Assembly (NCBI RefSeq): GCF_023277745.1
Contig: NZ_CP086322.1
Span: 5,270,001 to 5,334,000 of the forward strand
DNA: 64,000 nt
Reading direction: 5' to 3'
Origin: Streptomyces halobius
GTDB taxonomy: Bacteria > Actinomycetota > Actinomycetes > Streptomycetales > Streptomycetaceae
In this document: positions 1-8,653 of the stretch, piece after piece
Position numbering within the stretch: the stretch's first letter is position 1
Layout: each line of letters begins with the position of its first letter
The notes under the pieces: generated by a model
Told to the model about the DNA's origin: nothing
What the model saw: only the letters and a program-made list of their open reading frames with translations
Database searches by the model: none
Made by a program: the position numbers and the translations under genes

Positions 1-1079
1 CGGGTCCGCAGGACGCAGTGGCGGGCTTCGGCCGCATGCCGCAGAACGTTGGTGGTGCCTTCGCGTACGACCCAGCCGAGTGCCGACTCCACCTCCGCCG
101 GCAGCCGCAGGCCCTCCTCTCCCTCGATCCGGCAGTCGACCCCCGCTGCCCGCAGTATGGAACGCGCCCCGGCCAACTCCGCCTGAAGATCAGCTCTCCG
201 GTATCCGCGCACCACCTCCCGTACCTCCCGCTGTGATTCCTGCGCTATCCGCTGCACCTCCACCATCTGCTCGACGGCCTCCGGCCGCTGCCGCCGGGCC
301 AGCTGGACCGCCAGCTCGCTCTTCAGAGCGATCACCGCCAGATTCCGGCCCATGACGTCGTGCAGGTCCCGGCCGAACCGCAGCCGCTCCTCGGCGACCG
401 CGAGCTGCGCCTGGGTCTTGCGCGCCGCGTCCAGTTTCCAGAACACGGCGAGGAGCCAACCCGACGGCCGCGCTATCAGCAAGCTCCACATCCCGGCGAT
501 GAACAGGAAGATCCCCAGCATCACCGCGCCCAGCCACACCTGGGTCACCAGGCCGGCCAGGAGCACCAGCCCCGTGGTCGCACCGACCACCGATGCCAGA
601 TACCTCCGCTTGGAAACCAGCAGGCTGTAGGCCATGCAGAACGGGGTGAGGGTCGCGCCCACCGCCAATACCACCGTGGCCGCGGTGTCCTCGTCCCAGC
701 CTTCGTTGACTCCCTTGATGGCGAGGACGGCGAACAGCGCGATCTCGGCGGCCAGCGTCAGCACACCCGAGACCAGCATCAGCCGGTGCGGTGTCGCCCC
801 CTGTTGCAGATACCGCCGCAGAGCGCGGTTGAACAGGCTGATCGCCAGGAACCCCTGAGCCGCATTCAGCCCCAGGGCCGCACCGGCCAGGGTGAGGGCC
901 AACGGTTCGTCGACGGTGGTCTTTCCGAGGACGGGTCCCACCCCGCCGATGATGGGGAACCAGGGCAGGAGACACAGCGTCCAGCGGAAGTACGCGTCGA
1001 CCAGCGCCAACTGGCCCCGGCGCCGCAGCTGCGTCCGCACCCGTCCGATCATGTCCTCCGTGCCCCCGTCGTCCCTCAT
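1..1079 (-). CDS. Two-component sensor histidine kinase (partial, C-terminus beyond the left edge)
   Basis: Read on the minus strand from ATG at 1079, the frame stays open to position 1, so only the last part of the ATPase domain is missing. The first half is hydrophobic with about six membrane segments and no obvious extracellular sensor domain. The H-box FGRDLHDVMGRNLAVIALK is typical of the HisKA_3 (NarL/DesK-type) family, and the start of the N-box (EGTTNVLRH) lies close to the window edge. The gene starts 13 bases after the ABC permease stop, so the three genes form one transcription unit. A LuxR-type response regulator would be expected just outside the window. An internal ATG at 1052 has GGAGG only 2 bases away, so the upstream ATG is preferred. 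Confidence 0.9.
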   Translation of the reverse strand, partial: MRDDGGTEDMIGRVRTQLRRRGQLALVDAYFRWTLCLLPWFPIIGGVGPVLGKTTVDEPLALTLAGAALGLNAAQGFLAISLFNRALRRYLQQGATPHRLMLVSGVLTLAAEIALFAVLAIKGVNEGWDEDTAATVVLAVGATLTPFCMAYSLLVSKRRYLASVVGATTGLVLLAGLVTQVWLGAVMLGIFLFIAGMWSLLIARPSGWLLAVFWKLDAARKTQAQLAVAEERLRFGRDLHDVMGRNLAVIALKSELAVQLARRQRPEAVEQMVEVQRIAQESQREVREVVRGYRRADLQAELAGARSILRAAGVDCRIEGEEGLRLPAEVESALGWVVREGTTNVLRHAAEARHCVLRT

Positions 1080-1091
1080 TGCCGTATGCCG

Positions 1092-1910
1092 CTAGCGTCG
1101 TGGCTCCCAGCGGAACCACCGATGGACAGCAAACACCGCGAGCCCGGCCCAGACCAAGCCGCTGATCAGCAGCTTCACGGTCGCCGCCGGATCCGGGCCG
1201 CCGGTCCAGCCGGCACGTATGAGCTCCATCGCCGGTGACATCGGCAGCAGTTGGAGCACACCGGCGACGCGGTCCGGCAGCACTTCGAGCGGAACAACCA
1301 TTCCGGAACCCATCAGCGACATCATCATGAGGGGCAGCACCACCAGCTGTGAGGCTTCGGCGGACTTGGCGAGGGCGGAGGACGCCGCGGCGAATCCCAC
1401 GACCGTCAGCATGCCGATCACCAGCCCGGTTATCAGCAGATGCGGCGCGGTCGGCAGCCCCAGGTCCAGCACCACTCCGCCCAGCACCACCAGCAGCACG
1501 CACTGCGCCAGCCCCATGAGCACGGACGGCAGGGCGGTGCCGGCCACTATCTCCAGATCCCGCGGCTCTCCGGTGCGCAGCCGCTTGAGGACCAGCTCCT
1601 CGCGGCGCGCGACATAGGAGCCGGTGAGGTTGGAGTACACACCGAAGAGCAGCACATAGCCGAGAGCCGCCGGCAACAGCACCGTCCCGACGGACAGGCC
1701 GGACCCGCGGAGGTCCATGCCACTGACGGCTTGTTTCATGGCGAACGCCAGGGCGACGGGGATGACCAGCGACATGAACAGCGCCGTCTTGTTGCGACAG
1801 AGCAGCGTCAACTCTGCCCGCCCCAGCGCCGTCAGCCGCGCCGTGGCACTGGTCACGGCCGGCGCTCCCGCCCGCTCGGCCGCGGTTGCTCCGATGGTGT
1901 TCGTGCTCAT
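1092..1910 (-). CDS. ABC-2 type transporter permease
   Basis: This 272-residue integral membrane protein starts MSTNTIGATAAERAG and has six predicted membrane segments, as in DrrB-like exporter permeases. The start at 1910 is chosen because its ATG overlaps the stop of the ATPase gene (ATGA), a standard coupling arrangement; the longer frame to 2009 would run deep into the ATPase. It should assemble with the ATPase encoded at 1907-2941 as a drug or lipid exporter under control of the adjacent kinase. The substrate cannot be told from sequence. Confidence 0.9.
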   Translation of the reverse strand: MSTNTIGATAAERAGAPAVTSATARLTALGRAELTLLCRNKTALFMSLVIPVALAFAMKQAVSGMDLRGSGLSVGTVLLPAALGYVLLFGVYSNLTGSYVARREELVLKRLRTGEPRDLEIVAGTALPSVLMGLAQCVLLVVLGGVVLDLGLPTAPHLLITGLVIGMLTVVGFAAASSALAKSAEASQLVVLPLMMMSLMGSGMVVPLEVLPDRVAGVLQLLPMSPAMELIRAGWTGGPDPAATVKLLISGLVWAGLAVFAVHRWFRWEPRR

Positions 1911-2941
1911 GCTTTTTCCAGCCCCTTCGCTATCTCCAGGAAGGCTTCTTCGAGGGACGCGGATCGGACGTCCAGGCCGCGCAGCTCTATCCCCTTGTCC
2001 CGCGCCCACACCAGCACTCCGGTCGCGGTCCGTTGCAGTTCGTCGGTCCGCAGCCGGACCGTGCGCCCGGCTATGTCGTGTCCGGTGACGCCCAGGCCCT
2101 CCAGGGCCGGGAGATCGCCGAGATGGAAGCCGGCGGGCAGCTCGAAGGAGATATGCGAGGGATGCGCGGCGACGACATCCATGACCTGACCGGCTGCCGC
2201 TATCTGCCCGTTGTGCATGATCGCCAGCCGGTCCGCCAGTTCCTCGGCCTCTTCGAGGTAGTGCGTGGTCAGCACGATCGTCGTGCCGGAGTCGCGCAGC
2301 TCGCGGACCAACTTCCAGGTTTCGTGACGGGCTTCGGTGTCCAGGCCGGTGGTCGGCTCGTCCAGGAACAGCACCTCGGGTCGGCCGAGCAGTGCCAGGG
2401 CGAGGTCCAGCCGCCGTCGTTCACCGCCGGACAGCTGCTTGACCCGGACATCTCTGCGTCGCATCAGCCCCACAGAGCTGAGGGCTTCGTCGACGGGGCG
2501 TGCCCCGCTGGTGCAGCCCGCCCACATGCGCAGCGTCTCGGCGGGGGTCAGCTCGGTCGGGAAGCCGCCCTCTTGCAGCATGACGCCGATGCGTGGCCGT
2601 ACCTTCCGGCGCTCGGTGAAGGGGTCATGGCCGAGCACCCGCACCCGGCCCGCGCTCGGCGCGGCCAGGCCCTCCAGCAGCTCGACCGTGGAGGTCTTGC
2701 CCGCGCCGTTGGTTCCCAGGAGCGCGAACAGTTCGCCCTGCCCGACAGAGAAGTCGATGCCGCGTACCGCTTCGAAGCTCTTCTGCGATTTCGCGCGCCG
2801 GCCGGTCGTTCCGTAGCTTCTGCGCAGTCCGGTGGCGTCGATCACATTGCAGCCGGTGCCTGCGGTCCTGGTGCCGCTGGGACCGGTGCCCCCGATGTCT
2901 TTCTCCCCGATGTTCATGTGTCCAGCGTTCCGCCGGATCAT
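1907..2941 (-). CDS. ABC transporter ATP-binding protein (DrrA-like)
   Basis: The protein has a Walker A motif GTNGAGKTS, the ABC signature LSGGERRRLDLALAL, Walker B VLFLDEPTTGLD and the H-loop TTHYLEEAEELADRL, so it is a complete ABC ATPase with the extended C-terminal region of the DrrA group. It is 344 residues from ATG at 2941; ATG at 2917 (336 residues) is equally possible because neither has a strong ribosome-binding site. It is the first gene of the ATPase-permease-kinase unit, and a palindromic site lies just upstream at 2961-2987. Confidence 0.9.
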   Translation of the reverse strand: MIRRNAGHMNIGEKDIGGTGPSGTRTAGTGCNVIDATGLRRSYGTTGRRAKSQKSFEAVRGIDFSVGQGELFALLGTNGAGKTSTVELLEGLAAPSAGRVRVLGHDPFTERRKVRPRIGVMLQEGGFPTELTPAETLRMWAGCTSGARPVDEALSSVGLMRRRDVRVKQLSGGERRRLDLALALLGRPEVLFLDEPTTGLDTEARHETWKLVRELRDSGTTIVLTTHYLEEAEELADRLAIMHNGQIAAAGQVMDVVAAHPSHISFELPAGFHLGDLPALEGLGVTGHDIAGRTVRLRTDELQRTATGVLVWARDKGIELRGLDVRSASLEEAFLEIAKGLEKA

Positions 2942-2960
2942 GGTTTCGGGCAGTGCGCCC

Positions 2961-2987
2961 TGTCATCGCGGCAGATGACAAATGTCA
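2961..2987 (-). promoter_or_regulatory. Candidate response-regulator operator
   Basis: Two overlapping palindromes lie 20-46 bases upstream of the ABC ATPase start: TGTCAT-N8-ATGACA at 2961-2980 and TGACAAATGTCA at 2976-2987. The second is a near-perfect dyad. The position directly ahead of a kinase-exporter operon suggests a binding site for the cognate response regulator. This is an inference from symmetry and context only. Confidence 0.4.
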
Positions 2988-3048
2988 GTTGTCCAAGGGC
3001 AGGGAACGGGTTTGCGCGCGGGCGCGCAGAAGAGGGAGGGAAAAGCGA

Positions 3049-3083
3049 AGAAGGCCCGGTCGCGACGACCGGGCCTTCTTTTT
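3049..3083. terminator. Rho-independent terminator after the tRNA-Gly genes
   Basis: A 14-bp perfect stem (AGAAGGCCCGGTCG paired with CGACCGGGCCTTCT) with a 3-base loop is followed by a T-run on the plus strand and by TTCGCTTTT on the minus strand. It can end the minus-strand tRNA-Gly transcript and also insulate the ABC operon. Confidence 0.8.
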
Positions 3084-3086
3084 CCG

Positions 3087-3159
3087 AGCGGACGACGAGG
3101 CTCGAACTCGCGACCTCAACCTTGGCAAGGTTGCGCTCTACCAACTGAGCTACGTCCGC
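3087..3159 (-). tRNA. tRNA-Gly (anticodon GCC)
   Basis: The minus strand folds into a cloverleaf with acceptor stem GCGGAC/GTCCGC, a D-arm containing AGCTCAGTTGGTAGAGC, anticodon loop TTGCCAA and T-loop GTTCGAGCC. CCA is not encoded. It lies 75 bases downstream of the second tRNA-Gly gene in the same orientation. Confidence 0.95.
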
Positions 3160-3233
3160 AGGCATCCACCCGGCTTTCACCGAGCGGCGCGACAGCTACT
3201 CTACCTGATCCTTTGGACTGGTCGAGCAGTCAG

Positions 3234-3305
3234 AGCGGGTGACAGGGATTGCACACTGCGCCTCCCCCTTGGAAAGGGGGCGCTCTACTACTGAGCTACA
3301 CCCGC
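3234..3305 (-). tRNA. tRNA-Gly (anticodon TCC)
   Basis: The minus strand gives a 72-base cloverleaf with acceptor GCGGGT/ACCCGC, D-arm AGCTCAGTAGTAGAGC and anticodon loop TTTCCAA inside a five-base C/G stem. The T-loop region reads TGCAATCC. With the GCC gene downstream it forms a small glycine tRNA pair. Confidence 0.93.
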
Positions 3306-3424
3306 GTGACTCCGTGAGGTCCGGCCTTTCGGCCTCGCCCCTCGGCGTGCTCCAGACTCTAGCTGATCAGTAGGGGTACTGTGCAAGTCGGCTGCGTGCG
3401 GACTGTGGAGCGCCGGCAAGTTGG

Positions 3425-3745
3425 TTAGTGGTTGGCGGCGTTGAAGGCTTCGTAGACCTTCTTCGGGATGCGGCCCCGGGGTGGGACGTCCATCTGGTGG
3501 GAGCGGGCCCAGGCGCGGACGGCCGCCGGGTCGGGGGTGACCGCGGTCCGGTGGTAGGTCTTGCCGGACTTGGCGTGCTTGCGTCCCGCTTCCACGAACG
3601 GAGCGAGACAAGCGCGCAGTTTCTTCGCATTGGCGGGATTGAGGTCGATCTCGTACGACTTCCCGTCCAATCCGAAGGCGACCGTCTCTGCGGCTTCTCC
3701 TCCGTCGATGTCATCGGAGAGCGTTACTACTACTCGCTGCGCCAC
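3425..3745 (-). CDS. lsrL: Lsr2-family nucleoid-associated protein (LsrL type)
   Basis: The 106-residue protein begins MAQRVVVTLSDDIDG and ends with the AT-hook-like segment PPRGRIPKKV, both diagnostic of Lsr2, an H-NS-like protein that silences AT-rich DNA. The GTG start at 3745 has AAAGGA eight bases upstream; the longer frame adds residues with no family match. Streptomyces carry two Lsr2 proteins, and the one beside purSQL is, from memory of S. coelicolor gene order, the shorter LsrL paralogue. The symbol rests on that synteny and on length. A candidate promoter lies at 3830-3859, giving a leader of about 80 bases. Confidence 0.85.
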   Translation of the reverse strand: MAQRVVVTLSDDIDGGEAAETVAFGLDGKSYEIDLNPANAKKLRACLAPFVEAGRKHAKSGKTYHRTAVTPDPAAVRAWARSHQMDVPPRGRIPKKVYEAFNAANH

Positions 3746-3829
3746 GGATATCGGTCCTTTCGTGCAGCAGTCCCGTGTTGACATGGGGTGATGCTGCAGA
3801 TCCGGCTGATTGGAATCAATGCTTTTTCA

Positions 3830-3859
3830 TTTGTACAGTGATGGGCATTGCATTGTGAA
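3830..3859 (-). promoter_or_regulatory. Candidate promoter of lsrL
   Basis: On the minus strand TTCACA and TACAAA are separated by 18 bases, five and four matches respectively to the -35 and -10 consensus. The rest of 3746-4072, the divergent spacer between lsrL and purS, is AT-richer than its surroundings and shows no coding potential. The purS promoter must also lie there but I cannot place it with confidence. Confidence 0.35.
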
Positions 3860-4072
3860 GCCCAGTTAATTTCGTCAGCGTGTCATCCCGCAATGCGGAC
3901 CCTAGATCTTTTCGAGGATTTTCCCCACCGCTCACTCGTGCCGATGCCGGACCGTGATGAAGTCATCAGATATCTATGCGTGTAGATTTTCGAACACGGT
4001 ACTGTGAGGACACCGATCGGGGTCCGGGGTTCCCCGGAGAAACACAGCCGCACCACACCACCGGGAGTGCCA

Positions 4073-4336
4073 GTGGCACGCGTCGTAGTCGACGTCATGC
4101 TCAAGCCGGAGATCCTCGACCCGCAGGGCCAGGCGGTGCAGCGCGCACTGCCACGCCTGGGTTTCGAGGGGATCGCCGACGTCCGTCAGGGCAAGCGTTT
4201 TGAACTTGAGGTGGAGGGTCCGGTCGACGACGCCGCCCTCTCCCGCATCCACGAGATGGCCGAGACCTTCCTCGCCAACACCGTTATCGAAGACTTCACC
4301 GTGCACGTCGATGAGCCGGCCGAGGCCAGGTCATGA
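4073..4336 (+). CDS. purS: Phosphoribosylformylglycinamidine synthase subunit PurS
   Basis: This 87-residue protein starts from GTG with GGGAG seven bases upstream ([15 protein letters not shown]) and has the length and sequence of PurS, the dimeric bridging subunit of the three-part FGAM synthase. It includes the conserved [16 protein letters not shown] segment. PurS joins PurQ and PurL and helps pass ammonia between them in the fourth step of purine synthesis. Its stop overlaps the purQ start as ATGA, as purQ overlaps purL, so the three subunits are made in a coupled way. Confidence 0.95.
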   Translation: MARVVVDVMLKPEILDPQGQAVQRALPRLGFEGIADVRQGKRFELEVEGPVDDAALSRIHEMAETFLANTVIEDFTVHVDEPAEARS

Positions 4337-5037
4337 CGGCTCGTATCGGAGTCATTACTTTTCCCGGCACGCTCGACGACCGCGACACCCAGCGCGCGGT
4401 CCGGGCCGCCGGGGCCGAAGCGGTACCGCTGTGGCACCGCGACAAGGACCTCAAGCAGGCCGATGCCGTGGTCCTGCCCGGTGGCTTCTCTTATGGCGAC
4501 TACCTGCGGGCCGGGGCCATCTCTCGTTTCTCGCCGGTGATGGAGACCGTTATCGAGCAGGCGAAGGCCGGAATGCCGGTTCTGGGTATCTGCAACGGCT
4601 TCCAGTTGCTCACCGAGTCGCATCTCCTGCCCGGCGCGATGCTGCGCAACAACCATCTGCACTTCATCTGCCGCGACCAGAAGCTGCGGGTGGAGAACGC
4701 CGACACCTCCTGGACGACGGACTACGAGACCGGCCAGGAGATCAGCATCCCGCTGAAGAACATCGACGGCCGGTACGTCGCCGACGAGCGCACCCTGGAC
4801 ATGCTGGAGGTCGAGGGCCGGGTGGCCTTCCGCTACCTGGTCGGCGGCGAGGCCGCCGAGGGATACGGAAACCCCAACGGCTCGCTCCGCGACATCGCCG
4901 GCATCACCAATGAGGCGGGCAATGTCGTCGGCCTGATGCCGCACCCCGAGCACGCCGTCGAGCCGCTGATCGGTACGGGGCGTACCGACGGCCTCGGATT
5001 CTTCACCTCGATCCTGAAGAAGCTGGTCAACGCATGA
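4333..5037 (+). CDS. purQ: Phosphoribosylformylglycinamidine synthase subunit PurQ (glutaminase)
   Basis: The 234-residue class I glutamine amidotransferase has its nucleophile Cys87 in [11 protein letters not shown], the Gly-rich segment [15 protein letters not shown] and the catalytic His204 and Glu206 in [11 protein letters not shown]. It releases ammonia from glutamine for FGAM synthesis by PurL. Start and stop overlap purS and purL by four bases each. Length is normal for the small bacterial PurQ. Confidence 0.97.
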   Translation: MTARIGVITFPGTLDDRDTQRAVRAAGAEAVPLWHRDKDLKQADAVVLPGGFSYGDYLRAGAISRFSPVMETVIEQAKAGMPVLGICNGFQLLTESHLLPGAMLRNNHLHFICRDQKLRVENADTSWTTDYETGQEISIPLKNIDGRYVADERTLDMLEVEGRVAFRYLVGGEAAEGYGNPNGSLRDIAGITNEAGNVVGLMPHPEHAVEPLIGTGRTDGLGFFTSILKKLVNA

Positions 5038-7283
5038 CTCTGGACACCGTCAAGCACGCAGCCGAGACGCCGGACGCCGGCCAGCCGTGGGCCGAACTGG
5101 GCCTGAAGCAGGACGAGTACGAGCGGATCCGGGAGATCCTCGGACGCCGTCCCACCGGCGCCGAGCTCGCCATGTACTCGGTCATGTGGTCCGAGCACTG
5201 CTCCTACAAGAGCAGCAAGGTCCATCTGAAGCAGTTCGGCGAGAAGGCCCCGCAGACCGACGCGCTGCTCGTCGGCATCGGGGAGAACGCCGGGGTCGTC
5301 GACGCCGGCCAGGGGTACGCGGTCACCTTCAAGGTCGAGTCGCACAATCACCCCTCGTACATCGAGCCGTACCAGGGCGCGGCCACGGGTGTGGGCGGCA
5401 TCGTCCGCGACATTCTCGCGATGGGCGCCCGGCCGGTCGCCGTGATGGACCCGCTGCGCTTCGGTGCGGCCGATCACCCCGACACCAAGCGGGTGCTGCC
5501 CGGTGTCGTCGCGGGCATCGGCGGCTACGGCAACTGCCTGGGCCTGCCCAACATCGGCGGCGAGGTGGTCTTCGACCCTTGTTACCAGGGGAATCCGCTG
5601 GTCAACGCGCTGTGCGTGGGCGTGATGAAGCATGAGGACATCCATCTCGCCAAGGCGTCCGGCGCCGGCAACAAGGTGATCCTCTACGGGGCGCGTACGG
5701 GCGGCGACGGCATCGGCGGCGTGTCCGTCCTGGCGTCGGAGACCTTTGACTCGACGGGGCCCGCCAAGCGTCCTGCCGTCCAGGTCGGTGACCCCTTCCA
5801 GGAGAAGCTGCTCATCGAGTGCACCCTGGAGATCTTCAAGGAGGATCTGGTCACCGGCATCCAGGACCTCGGCGGCGCCGGGCTGTCCTGCGCCACCAGC
5901 GAGCTGGCCTCGGCCGGCTCCGGCGGGATGCGCGTCGAGCTGGACACCGTGCCGCTGCGTGACTCCTCCCTCTCGCCCGAGGAGATCCTCATGAGCGAGT
6001 CGCAGGAGCGGATGTGCGCGATCGTCGAGCCCGGGAAGGTCGACCGCTTCCTGGAGATCTGCGAGAAGTGGGATGTCATCGCGACCGTCATCGGTGAGGT
6101 GACCGACGGCGAGCGGCTGGAGATCTTCTGGCACGGTCGGCAGATCGTGGATGTGCCGCCGCGCTCCGTCGCCCATGAGGGGCCGACCTACCACCGGCCG
6201 TTCGCACGCCCGGAGTGGCAGGACGCCCTGCAGGCGGACGACGCGAACAAGCTGGCCCGGCCGGACGGCGCCGAGGAGCTGCGCGCGCAGGTCCTCAAGC
6301 TGGTGGCCTCGCCCAACCAGGCGTCGAAGGCGTGGATCACCGATCAGTACGACCGCTTCGTGCAGGGCAACACGGTGCTCGCACAGCCGGAGGACTCCGG
6401 CATGGTGCGGATCGATGAGCACTCCGACCTGGGCGTGGCGGTGGCCACGGACGGCAACGGGCGGTATGCCAAGCTCGACCCGTACGCAGGTGCGCAACTG
6501 GCGCTGGCCGAGGCGTACCGGAATGTCGCCGCGTCCGGCGCCAAGCCGCTGGGGGTCTCCAACTGCCTGAATTTCGGTTCGCCCGAGGACCCGGCGGTGA
6601 TGTGGCAGTTCGCCGAGGCCACGCGGGGTCTCGCGGACGCCTGCCAGACGCTGGGCACGCCGGTCACCGGCGGCAATGTGTCGCTCTACAACCAGACCGG
6701 TGAGGTCGCGATCCATCCGACGCCGGTGGTCGCGGTGCTGGGTGTCATCGATGACGTCAACCGGCGCACCCCGATGGCTTTCGCGGACGAGGGCCACCTG
6801 ATCCACCTGCTGGGTGACACCCGGGAGGAGCTGGGCGGCTCGGCGTGGTCGCAGGTGGTGCACGAGCACCTCGGTGGGCTGCCGCCGAAGGTCGATCTGG
6901 CCCGGGAGCAGCTGCTGGCGGAAATCCTGATCTCGGCTTCGCGTGACGGCATGGTCGACGCGGCGCATGATCTTTCCGACGGTGGTCTGGTCCAGGCGCT
7001 GGTGGAGTCGTGTCTGCGCGGCGGCAAGGGTGCCCGCCTGGTGGTGCCCGACGGGATCGACCCGTTCGTGTTCCTGTTCTCGGAGTCGGCGGGCCGGGCG
7101 ATCGTCGCCGTGCCGCGCAGCGAGGAGCTCCGCTTCACCGACATGTGCGGTGCGCGGGGGCTTCCGGCGACGCGTATCGGTGTGGTCGACGGCGCGGAGA
7201 TCGACGTCCAGGGGCAGTTCAGCATTCCGCTGAGCGAGCTGAAGGCCGCGCACGAGGAGACCATTCCGGGGCTTGTCGTCTGA
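5034..7283 (+). CDS. purL: Phosphoribosylformylglycinamidine synthase subunit PurL (ATPase/synthetase)
   Basis: The 749-residue protein is the short PurL type that works with separate PurS and PurQ. Recognisable parts are the N-terminal [16 protein letters not shown] motif, the substrate-binding segment [20 protein letters not shown], the glycine-rich [15 protein letters not shown] region and the repeat in the second half ([32 protein letters not shown]). It converts FGAR to FGAM using ATP and ammonia from PurQ. A strong hairpin at 7307-7345 follows the stop. Confidence 0.97.
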   Translation: MTLDTVKHAAETPDAGQPWAELGLKQDEYERIREILGRRPTGAELAMYSVMWSEHCSYKSSKVHLKQFGEKAPQTDALLVGIGENAGVVDAGQGYAVTFKVESHNHPSYIEPYQGAATGVGGIVRDILAMGARPVAVMDPLRFGAADHPDTKRVLPGVVAGIGGYGNCLGLPNIGGEVVFDPCYQGNPLVNALCVGVMKHEDIHLAKASGAGNKVILYGARTGGDGIGGVSVLASETFDSTGPAKRPAVQVGDPFQEKLLIECTLEIFKEDLVTGIQDLGGAGLSCATSELASAGSGGMRVELDTVPLRDSSLSPEEILMSESQERMCAIVEPGKVDRFLEICEKWDVIATVIGEVTDGERLEIFWHGRQIVDVPPRSVAHEGPTYHRPFARPEWQDALQADDANKLARPDGAEELRAQVLKLVASPNQASKAWITDQYDRFVQGNTVLAQPEDSGMVRIDEHSDLGVAVATDGNGRYAKLDPYAGAQLALAEAYRNVAASGAKPLGVSNCLNFGSPEDPAVMWQFAEATRGLADACQTLGTPVTGGNVSLYNQTGEVAIHPTPVVAVLGVIDDVNRRTPMAFADEGHLIHLLGDTREELGGSAWSQVVHEHLGGLPPKVDLAREQLLAEILISASRDGMVDAAHDLSDGGLVQALVESCLRGGKGARLVVPDGIDPFVFLFSESAGRAIVAVPRSEELRFTDMCGARGLPATRIGVVDGAEIDVQGQFSIPLSELKAAHEETIPGLVV

Positions 7284-7306
7284 GGCTCCGGGCTGGATTC
7301 CGGTCC

Positions 7307-7345
7307 GACGGCCCGCTCTCCCCGCTCGGGGGAGAGCGGGCCGTC
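7307..7345 (+). terminator. Terminator hairpin after purSQL
   Basis: A 17-bp perfect GC-rich stem (GACGGCCCGCTCTCCCC and its complement) with a 5-base loop starts 24 bases after the purL stop. There is no long T-run, as is common for Streptomyces terminators. Confidence 0.7.
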
Positions 7346-7485
7346 GACATTCCCGGGTGGCTGCGGGGCGCGGCACGCGGCGGATTCCGCACGCCGCAAT
7401 CCCTCGCCTGTGGACAACCGCGCACACCCTCCTGCCCTGTGGAAAACTCCGAGCCGGTGTCGTGCGGTCGCAGTAGCCTCGGCGC

Positions 7486-8283
7486 ATGTCATCAATCCAC
7501 AGCAGGCCCCGCGCCCGCAGTTACGACTCCGCCAAGATCCGCGCCGCGCTGATCGCGCAGCTCGACCATGTGCGCGCGGCTGTGGGCGAGTTGACGCCGG
7601 AGCGGTTCGCGCTGCCGACCAGGCTGGGCGACTGGACGGTGCGGGAGCTGGCCGCGCATCTGTCGCTGGCGATCGGCAGCGTGGCCCGCATATCGCGGGA
7701 GCCGGCCCCGGCGAACGTGGAGGTCGAGCTGCTGGACTGGCCGTTCGTCACCGCCGCGTACACATCCGGGGGCGATGAGCACACCCGCGCGCTGGCCGCC
7801 GCCAACGATCCCGTGGAGCTGCTGACGCGCACCGCCGAAGAGTTCGCCGAGATACTCCCTGCCGCGTCCGATGACCGGCTGGTGCACGCACGGCCCGGCG
7901 CGATGCGGCTGTCCGACTACCTGGTGACCCGCTGCATCGAGCTGGTCGTGCACACCGACGACCTGGCGGCGGCGACCGGTGTGGAGATCCCGTACGACCG
8001 TCAGGCCCTGGCCACCGCCACCCGTCTGCTGGCCGACGCGCTCGCCGTCAAGGCGCCCGGCGGGTCGGTGGAGCTCCGGGTGCCGCCGTTCGCGGTGGTG
8101 CAGTGCGTGGAGGGCCCGAAGCACACCCGTGGCACTCCGCCGAATGTCGTCGAGACCGACCCGCTGACCTGGCTGCGCCTCGCCACGGGCCGTATGGGGT
8201 GGGCCGAGGCGCTGGACGCGGCGACCGTCAGCGCCAGCGGGGAGCGAGCGGACATCAGCGGGTATCTGCCTGTGTTGAGCTGA
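7486..8283 (+). CDS. Maleylpyruvate isomerase-family mycothiol-dependent enzyme (DinB-like, sterol-carrier type C-terminus)
   Basis: The 265-residue protein has an N-terminal DinB-like helical bundle (GDWTVRELAAHLSLAIGS; RLSDYLVTRCIELVVHTDDLA) of the mycothiol-dependent maleylpyruvate isomerase group, followed by a roughly 100-residue C-terminal part of the kind annotated as sterol-carrier-like. The metal-binding histidines H61 (AAHLS) and the histidine in VVHTDDL are visible. Its substrate is unknown. It sits between purL and purF in Streptomyces but shares no reaction with purine synthesis. The start has only a weak ribosome-binding site. Confidence 0.8.
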   Translation: MSSIHSRPRARSYDSAKIRAALIAQLDHVRAAVGELTPERFALPTRLGDWTVRELAAHLSLAIGSVARISREPAPANVEVELLDWPFVTAAYTSGGDEHTRALAAANDPVELLTRTAEEFAEILPAASDDRLVHARPGAMRLSDYLVTRCIELVVHTDDLAAATGVEIPYDRQALATATRLLADALAVKAPGGSVELRVPPFAVVQCVEGPKHTRGTPPNVVETDPLTWLRLATGRMGWAEALDAATVSASGERADISGYLPVLS

Positions 8284-8616
8284 GGGGAGGGGGGCGAGGG
8301 GGGTGGGGGCGGGGGCCCCAGGGAAGCCCCCCGCACCGGGGGGAGGGGCCCCAGGGAAGCCCCCACCCCACTCCCCTTACGTAGCCTCACCCCTCGCCCC
8401 TCCCCACCCCACGTCGCGCATCTCACACCCCGCGCTCAGCCCCCTCCACCGCACCCCGCACAAGCGGCTGCCCGAGGCGTGGTACCCGGCAACACCCCAG
8501 GTGCCCCAAGGGATGCGGGACCTCCCTGGCCGAAAAGCGCCGCCGCGTAGAGGTGGGCACGCCAAGCGCGTCCGCGTCTCGTTCATGCACTCATCCAGGT
8601 GCGCGGCCATCCCCGG
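8284..8616. other. Noncoding spacer upstream of purF with a G-rich direct repeat
   Basis: The spacer begins with G- and C-runs and contains two perfect copies of GGGGCCCCAGGGAAGCCCCC at 8312-8331 and 8345-8364. Each copy is itself partly self-complementary and may act as a terminator for the preceding gene. No convincing reading frame is present; open frames here are extensions of purF or low-complexity. Confidence 0.6.
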
Positions 8617-8646
8617 TTCGGATGAATCCTCGACCTGCCCTAGACT
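8617..8646 (+). promoter_or_regulatory. purF: Candidate leaderless promoter of purF
   Basis: TTCGGA and TAGACT are spaced by 18 bases. The -10-like TAGACT ends seven to eight bases before GTG 8654, so transcription could begin at or next to that start codon. Confidence 0.4.
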
Positions 8647-8653
8647 CATGAAC

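Noticed and set aside
190..1503. Long minus-strand frame of 437 codons across the kinase and permease genes
   Set aside because: It is a shadow frame rich in Arg, Gly and Ala with no domain; the kinase and permease frames carry clear motifs.
4833..7487. 884-codon minus-strand frame opposite purL
   Set aside because: It is antisense to an unmistakable purL gene and has the Arg/Leu/Asp-rich look of a GC-driven mirror frame.
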